Assembly: GCA_964504335.1 (NCBI GenBank)
Contig: CAZDET010000062.1
Coordinates: 1 to 27,987, forward strand
From: CAZDET01 sp964504335
Lineage (GTDB): Bacteria > Bacteroidota > Bacteroidia > Chitinophagales > Saprospiraceae
DNA: 27,987 bases
Direction of reading: 5' to 3'
This document shows, in pieces, positions 23,506 to 27,987 of the stretch. The notes under the pieces were generated by a model. The model was not told the origin of the DNA. It saw only the letters and a program-made list of their open reading frames with translations, and did no database searches. Every line of letters begins with the position of its first letter. Position 1 is the stretch's first letter. Position numbers and translations under genes: made by a program.

Positions 23506-25155
23506 TCAATCATCTCCTTGGGCTGCACCGGCCCGGATCGAAATCCGGTAACTGTGTTCTCGGCAAGCCTTGACAAAAGACACGAACAGCGGGTGTGGTT
23601 GCTCGACGGTACTGCGCAATTCCGGGTGAAACTGTACGCCCAGGAACCAAGGATGATTGACAAATTCGACAATTTCCACCAGGTTCGTGTCCGGATTGAT
23701 GCCGGTGGCTACTAATCCCACTTTGGCCAATGCGCCCAGGTAATCGTTGTTAAACTCATAGCGGTGGCGGTGGCGCTCCCGGATCTGGTCTTCTTTGTAA
23801 GCCCGGCGGGCCACCGAGTTTTTCTCCAGCTTGCAGGTGTAGGCTCCGAGGCGCATGGTTCCCCCTTTCTTCGTGATGGTCTTTTGGTCGGGCATTAACG
23901 CAATAACCGGATCGGGGGTATTCGGGCTAACTTCGGTAGAGGATGCTTCCGATAGTTCGAGCAAATGGCGGGCTACTTCCACCACCGCACACTGCATACC
24001 TAAGCAGATCCCGAAAAAGGGAAGTCCATTTTCCCGGGCATACCGGATGGCCTGAATTTTCCCTTCGATGCCACGCTCTCCAAAGCCAGGAGCTACCAGG
24101 ATGCCATCAAGCCCCTCAAAATGCTGCTTAAAGGTAGTTTCGTCCTTCTCCAGCGCTTCGGCGTGGATGGGTACAATGTGGATATGGCACTGATTGACCG
24201 CACCGGCATGAACGAACGATTCGTAGATCGATTTATAAGCGTCGGGTAGTTCGTTGTACTTGCCGACTAATCCGATGGTTACCTCGTAATTCGGATTCTT
24301 CAGCCGGTGCAGGAATTTATTCCACTTCCGCATGTCCGGCTCCCGTCGATTGGGCAACCGCAACTTTGTAATTGCCGTGGTGTCCAGGTTTTCCCGGAGC
24401 ATTAAAAGCGGGACGTCGTAAATCGTCTCCGCATCCATTGCCTCAATGACAGAGGTGAACTCGACATTGCAAAACAGCGCCAACTTGCGCCGAATGTCCT
24501 GGCTCAGGGAGTGCTCGGTCCGGCAGACGAGAATATCCGGTTGAATGCCGGTCTGTAATAATTCTTTCACGGAATGCTGGGTGGGCTTGGTTTTAAGCTC
24601 CTTGGAGGCACTCAGGTAAGGAATCAGAGTGAGATGAATGACCAGGCAGTTATCGCTTCCCAGTTCCCAGCGCAATTGCCGAAGGCTCTCCAGGTAGGGC
24701 AGAGACTCTATATCGCCCACGGTTCCTCCGAGTTCCGTAATCACGATATCGTATTCGTTGCTGCTGCCGAGTAATTGTACCCGCCGCTTGATCTCATCAG
24801 TAATGTGGGGAATCACCTGGACGGTTTTCCCGAGGTAGTCGCCCGCCCGCTCCTTATTGATCACCGTTTGGTAGATGCGGCCGGTAGTGACGTTGTTCGC
24901 CTGCGAAGTGGCTTGATTCAGGAAGCGTTCATAGTGCCCCAGATCGAGGTCGGTTTCCGCGCCGTCGTTGGTCACGTAGCACTCGCCGTGTTCGTAGGGA
25001 TTGAGTGTGCCGGGATCGACGTTGATGTAGGGATCGAACTTTTGGATCGTTACGGAAAAGCCTCTAGCCTGAAGCAGCTTGCCGAGCGATGCTGCGATAA
25101 TGCCCTTTCCTAATGAAGATGTGACGCCTCCCGTAACAAAGACATACTTGGTCAT
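23506..25155 (-). CDS. pyrG: CTP synthase
   Basis: CTP synthase aminates UTP to CTP with glutamine and ATP, the last step of pyrimidine nucleotide synthesis. The 549-residue product has the standard length. The N-terminal synthetase domain shows KYVFVTGGVTSSLGKGI (P-loop), KFDPYINVDPGTLNPYEHGE and TELGGTVGDIESLPYLE. The C-terminal class I amidotransferase domain has nucleophile Cys384 in FFGICLGMQCAVVE and the closing His-Glu in GVQFHPEL. The ATG at 25155 was chosen because it starts the universal MTKYVFVTGG; five extra codons upstream are not conserved. An exact -7 box lies 30 bases upstream. It is the first gene of a two-gene operon with the trmH-like gene. Confidence 0.97.
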   Translation of the reverse strand: MTKYVFVTGGVTSSLGKGIIAASLGKLLQARGFSVTIQKFDPYINVDPGTLNPYEHGECYVTNDGAETDLDLGHYERFLNQATSQANNVTTGRIYQTVINKERAGDYLGKTVQVIPHITDEIKRRVQLLGSSNEYDIVITELGGTVGDIESLPYLESLRQLRWELGSDNCLVIHLTLIPYLSASKELKTKPTQHSVKELLQTGIQPDILVCRTEHSLSQDIRRKLALFCNVEFTSVIEAMDAETIYDVPLLMLRENLDTTAITKLRLPNRREPDMRKWNKFLHRLKNPNYEVTIGLVGKYNELPDAYKSIYESFVHAGAVNQCHIHIVPIHAEALEKDETTFKQHFEGLDGILVAPGFGERGIEGKIQAIRYARENGLPFFGICLGMQCAVVEVARHLLELSEASSTEVSPNTPDPVIALMPDQKTITKKGGTMRLGAYTCKLEKNSVARRAYKEDQIRERHRHRYEFNNDYLGALAKVGLVATGINPDTNLVEIVEFVNHPWFLGVQFHPELRSTVEQPHPLFVSFVKACREHSYRISIRAGAAQGDD

Positions 25156-25184
25156 GCTTGTGCATTTCACATTGTTACGGGATC

Positions 25185-25192
25185 CAAAGATA
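25185..25192 (-). promoter_or_regulatory. pyrG -7 promoter box
   Basis: On the minus strand this reads TATCTTTG, an exact match to TAnnTTTG, 29 bases before the pyrG ATG. The -33 element is not clear. It most likely drives the pyrG-trmH operon. Confidence 0.6.
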
Positions 25193-25226
25193 CGAAAAAG
25201 ATAGGGGGGAAGAACCTTTAAGTAAG

Positions 25227-25259
25227 CTAATTGTTAAATTAAATTAAACTAATTGTTAA
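25227..25259. repeat. paired 11-bp direct repeat in the pyrG/protease divergent region
   Basis: CTAATTGTTAA occurs at 25227-25237 and again at 25249-25259, with start points 22 bases apart, about two DNA helical turns. The spacer is AT-only apart from the repeats. This spacing is typical of sites bound side by side by a dimeric regulator. The repeats lie upstream of both divergent genes, so either could be the target. No experimental or motif-database support. Confidence 0.55.
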
Positions 25260-25303
25260 CTTACCTGCTTCGACCAGCTACCGACAGGTTGAAAATCCAG
25301 AAA

Positions 25304-26227
25304 ATGACGTACCAATACGTAGCAACCTTGATCTTCTGGCTGGCAATCAATACCTGGGGTGCCAGCCAAAGAGTACCGGCACCGGTGGCCAGCCTGGCGC
25401 CCACTGTCTCCTACGCGGCAGAAATTGCTGGTCCTACTAACCGGCACCATTTTGAGCTGAAGCGCCGGCTGATTTACGTGCAAGCAGCGATTGCTGGACA
25501 AAAAGGAAACTTTCTGGTCGATACGGGGGCTCCCCATTTAATTCTCAACCGCAAGCCGAAGCGCCCGACAATCCAGGGGGTTGGTAGCGGCAACACGGTA
25601 CCCGTCGGGGAAGTCATTACTACCGACTTCTGCTGGGGCCCTCAGCGTACGCCCTCCTTGATGGTATTACTAGTAGACTTGTCTCACTTTGAGAAAGCTA
25701 CCGGCGAATCCCTACTCGGCATTATTGGCTTCGATCAATTACAGGACTGGGATGTTGTTTTCGACTACCAGAACCGGCAGCTGCTCTTTTACGAAGACGG
25801 AACCAACCCGCTCTACCACGCCCGCCAACCGATGGCAAATTTCTCCTTTTCCTTTGCCGGGCATTTACCCATCATCCGGTTGTCTATTGGGCGGGAAACC
25901 TTTGACTTTGTCCTCGACACGGGAGCCGCCGGTAATATCATCGATCCGGCGGCCTTCGGCCGGCTGTCGAAGGAACGCATTGTCGAGGAAGTTCAACACG
26001 AAGTACAAGGCCTCGACCAAACCGTGCAACGGGTTGCCCACTACACCCTCGACGGTATTCGTTTGGGCAACCATTCGCTCGAACCACTTTCCTTTTCCAA
26101 ACTGTCTATGGAGCATTTGAGGGCCGTAGCAGAACAACCCCTGGACGGCATCCTGGGATACCCCTTTCTGAGCCGGTTTTTGTTTTCGATCGATTATCCG
26201 CGGCAACGGGTAGTTTTTTGGGAATAA
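25304..26227 (+). CDS. secreted two-DTG retropepsin-like aspartic protease
   Basis: A predicted exported aspartic peptidase of 307 residues. An N-terminal signal-like segment (MTYQYVATLIFWLAINTWG) is followed by two retropepsin-like halves in one chain. The first has FLVDTGAPHLILN (Asp73) and ends near GIIGFDQL. The second has FVLDTGAAGNIIDP (Asp205) and ends LDGILGYPFLSRFLF. Both DTG motifs and the hydrophobic-Gly partners (GIIG, GILG) are present, so the chain could form a pepsin-like two-aspartate site alone. No PDZ domain follows, unlike many Bacteroidota relatives. The start is the ATG at 25304; the frame opens earlier only from a TTG at 25253 inside the repeat region. Substrate is unknown. 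Anchoring or periplasmic release cannot be decided. Confidence 0.85.
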   Translation: MTYQYVATLIFWLAINTWGASQRVPAPVASLAPTVSYAAEIAGPTNRHHFELKRRLIYVQAAIAGQKGNFLVDTGAPHLILNRKPKRPTIQGVGSGNTVPVGEVITTDFCWGPQRTPSLMVLLVDLSHFEKATGESLLGIIGFDQLQDWDVVFDYQNRQLLFYEDGTNPLYHARQPMANFSFSFAGHLPIIRLSIGRETFDFVLDTGAAGNIIDPAAFGRLSKERIVEEVQHEVQGLDQTVQRVAHYTLDGIRLGNHSLEPLSFSKLSMEHLRAVAEQPLDGILGYPFLSRFLFSIDYPRQRVVFWE

Positions 26228-26349
26228 GCAAAAAAAGTCCAAATAACCTGGTCACATTTTCCGCCGGGAGGCGACCTTATGGTGTATGAGTTAGTCTTTA
26301 CTAATGACACCTTAAAGAATCTGATTGCTTATTCGAAACCACAATAGCC

Positions 26350-26664
26350 ATGTTACGTACTGCCCAGGGGAAAACCCGCCCACAAGATTGGAGAAACCAC
26401 GCCGAAAGGGGTATATACGTCGACATCAACACTGCGGCCTTTGGCCTTTCCCAGGATTCCCACTTCATCGCTTTCGTTGAGGGTGAAAACAGATCGATCC
26501 ACCTAAAAGGGCTAAAGGCGGTTTACGAATCGACTGAAGACGGCTATCGCGTGTATCTGCGGAGGAAGGTCGATCGGGAAACCGATCGGAACGGGGTGCC
26601 TCTATGTGCAGCCACGGCCCGGAAAAACGCGTGGCATCTGTCGTGGTCGGGTTTCCAGTGGTAA
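26350..26664 (+). CDS. small protein with a GIYVD...WHLSW orphan domain
   Basis: A 104-residue protein with no signal peptide. Its pattern GIYVDINTAAFGLSQDSHFIAFVEG, then LKAVYESTEDGYRVYLR, and finally AWHLSWSGF resembles a recurring bacterial domain that I recall from large secreted Bacteroidota proteins (form: GxYVDVDTSAAGF...HW...GxxSIYxPTxxGFRVYV...WHINW). I know no function for it and give no family name. Here the domain stands alone, fills the whole protein and lacks an export signal, so it may be cytoplasmic or a fragment of a larger ancestral gene. The ATG at 26350 is the first in frame. No neighbour shares its strand downstream. The remaining sequence to 26938 has no supported gene. 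Confidence 0.65.
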   Translation: MLRTAQGKTRPQDWRNHAERGIYVDINTAAFGLSQDSHFIAFVEGENRSIHLKGLKAVYESTEDGYRVYLRRKVDRETDRNGVPLCAATARKNAWHLSWSGFQW

Positions 26665-26938
26665 GGGACCTGCCTTATGAAAGGTTGTCGATAAACGCAG
26701 ACCGCCAGGAATATTTCGATGTGCTTTCCAGTCGCAATTTGGGGCAGCTAAATCGGCTGGTAGCAGGCAGGATACGAGTTGCTATTCACAGACGAAGCAC
26801 AACGCATTCCAAACAGCGGAAGGCTCCAAAATCTTGGTTAACCACCTATTCGGAGGCGACCTTCGAAGTGATCAACCGAGAAAATCACCTCGATTTTTTG
26901 TTGCTGAGTTAATATGCCACAAGTGCCTGTGTGGGTTC
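26665..26938. other. intergenic region, nothing recognised
   Basis: 274 bases between the small orphan-domain gene and the convergent nitrilase. A plus-strand open frame (26604-26912) starts inside the previous gene in another frame, is rich in Arg and Ser and shows no family pattern. I see no strong terminator hairpin. Confidence 0.5.
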
Positions 26939-27904
26939 TTAATCTTTCACCGAAACCACCACCTGCCGTTCCCGATTGACTGATAGCCGCAACACATCCG
27001 GCCGGCTGTAATGCCCGGAGGGATCGAAATTTTGCCGCTCTTCGAGCACCCGCTGAAAGTCGACTTCGCCCACAAACAATCCTTCCTGGCCCCGGATGGG
27101 CTCGATAATCCAACTGCCGTCCGGTGCGGCGAGGCAGGAGCCCCCATCGGCGGGCTGCTCGGGACACCGTTCGCGGAGGTATTCGATTTCGGGCAGGTCG
27201 TCGGGCAAGTCGGCCTTTCGGAATAAACCACTGGCAGAAACGACGAACGAACGCCCTTCTTTTGCCACCACCGGCGTCAGGTCGTGGGTGTTGCGGTGAT
27301 TCCCAGGCCAGACCATCACGTGCAGGTTTTCGCCCAATCCGTACAGCGCTGCCCGCGCCAGGGGCATCCAGTTTTCCCAGCAATTGAGCCCGCCCACGGT
27401 AAAGGGACCGAGGGGAAAGGTGCGTAGCCCATGCCCATCGCCGGGCGACCAACTCAGCCGCTCCTCATAGGTGGGCCGCAGCTTGCGGTGGCGGTTACGC
27501 ACCTGCCCCTCCGCATCGATATATACCAGTGTGCAGTATACGCTATGTCCCCCTCGCTCGCGGGGGCGCTCAATGATACCCACGTATATAGCCATCCCAT
27601 GCTGCTTTGCCACCCGGCACAATTCGTCCAGATGACCCGCCTCGATATCTACGGCCTCCTTGAGGTAGCGCGCGTGCAGGCGTTTTTGCAATTCGGAATT
27701 GAAGCGCGCCCCATCGGAAAAGTCGAGCCAAAAAGGATAGCCCGGCAACAAGGCCTCACTAAAGACCAGCAATTGGCAGCCCCGGCGGCCCGCTTCATTG
27801 GCATAGTCGCGCATCTTGTCCAGGGTGGCCGCCCGGTGCAGCAAAACCGGAGCCATCTGGACGATACCGATCTGGAGGGTAGAGAGTTCTTCGTGCATAA
27901 TCAT
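26939..27904 (-). CDS. nitrilase (carbon-nitrogen hydrolase superfamily, nitrilase branch)
   Basis: A predicted cytoplasmic enzyme that hydrolyses nitriles to carboxylic acids and ammonia. The 321-residue product contains the Glu-Lys-Cys triad: Glu50 in VFSEALLPGYPFW, Lys141 in HRKLRPTYEERLSWSPGDG and Cys175 in GGLNCWENWMPLAR. The CWEN form with the preceding GGLN is that of true nitrilases rather than amidases or N-carbamoylases. N-terminal QIGIVQMAPVLL and C-terminal LFVGEVDF and SGHYSRPDVL also fit. The ATG at 27904 was chosen; the frame opens at a TTG at 27910, and the ATG at 27898 is a close alternative. The substrate cannot be predicted, and no aldoxime dehydratase or amino-acid partner lies in the window. 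Confidence 0.93.
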   Translation of the reverse strand: MIMHEELSTLQIGIVQMAPVLLHRAATLDKMRDYANEAGRRGCQLLVFSEALLPGYPFWLDFSDGARFNSELQKRLHARYLKEAVDIEAGHLDELCRVAKQHGMAIYVGIIERPRERGGHSVYCTLVYIDAEGQVRNRHRKLRPTYEERLSWSPGDGHGLRTFPLGPFTVGGLNCWENWMPLARAALYGLGENLHVMVWPGNHRNTHDLTPVVAKEGRSFVVSASGLFRKADLPDDLPEIEYLRERCPEQPADGGSCLAAPDGSWIIEPIRGQEGLFVGEVDFQRVLEERQNFDPSGHYSRPDVLRLSVNRERQVVVSVKD

Positions 27905-27987
27905 ATTCAATTATTAGGGCAAACGCACCAAACTGGTCGGTACGATAGTTTTGGGCGTTTTGGGCTTGCTTCTGTGTTGATAAGCGC

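Noticed and set aside
26604..26912. 102-codon frame overlapping the small orphan-domain gene
   Set aside because: It begins in another frame inside that gene, has no family pattern and has a random-looking composition.

Overview
The window reads as a chromosomal segment of a Bacteroidota bacterium, probably a Lewinella-like member of the Saprospiria. The clues are type IX secretion genes (porV, porU, a porP/sprF paralogue), a gldJ-type gliding lipoprotein, an FtsB/DivIC-type septum initiator, a crtD/crtZ carotenoid pair suited to saproxanthin-type pigments, and exact matches to the Bacteroidota -7 promoter box TAnnTTTG before several genes. Genus-level placement is inference. GC content is moderate and gene ends are packed tightly. 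I see no tRNA, prophage, insertion sequence or CRISPR array.

Layout. Bases 140-4060 (+) carry housekeeping genes: carA, eno, a septum initiator and sucD, with a 100-N assembly gap at 2689-2788. Bases 4062-5080 (-) hold a decayed AAA_14/DUF4143 ATPase with four in-frame or frame-breaking stops and two deletions. Next comes a GH53 endo-galactanase lipoprotein (+). Converging on it is a minus-strand cluster: a CrtD-like desaturase, a CrtZ hydroxylase and an unknown tail-anchored protein. The RNase P RNA gene (9135-9511, +) follows, with a recognisable promoter and a strong terminator.

Bases 9568-19144 are the functional core. porV and porU lie on the minus strand. Divergent from porU are a PorP/SprF protein, gldJ and murF on the plus strand. 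PorU and PorV form the cell-surface attachment machinery of type IX secretion, and GldJ belongs to the gliding/secretion lipoprotein ring. The porV/porU/gldJ/murF neighbourhood resembles that of Flavobacteria. An arginase-fold protein that has lost its metal-binding motifs converges on murF with a 17-bp overlap.

The right part holds an OmpA-family outer-membrane protein with calcium-binding-type linkers (+), ribA (+), a convergent pyrG-trmH operon (-), a two-DTG secreted aspartic protease (+), a small orphan-domain protein (+) and a true nitrilase (-).

No obviously new multi-gene system stands out. The items most worth a second look are the arginase-fold pseudo-enzyme, the carotenoid pair with its unknown membrane partner, the repeat-rich porU/porP divergent promoter, and the two-DTG protease with paired direct repeats upstream.
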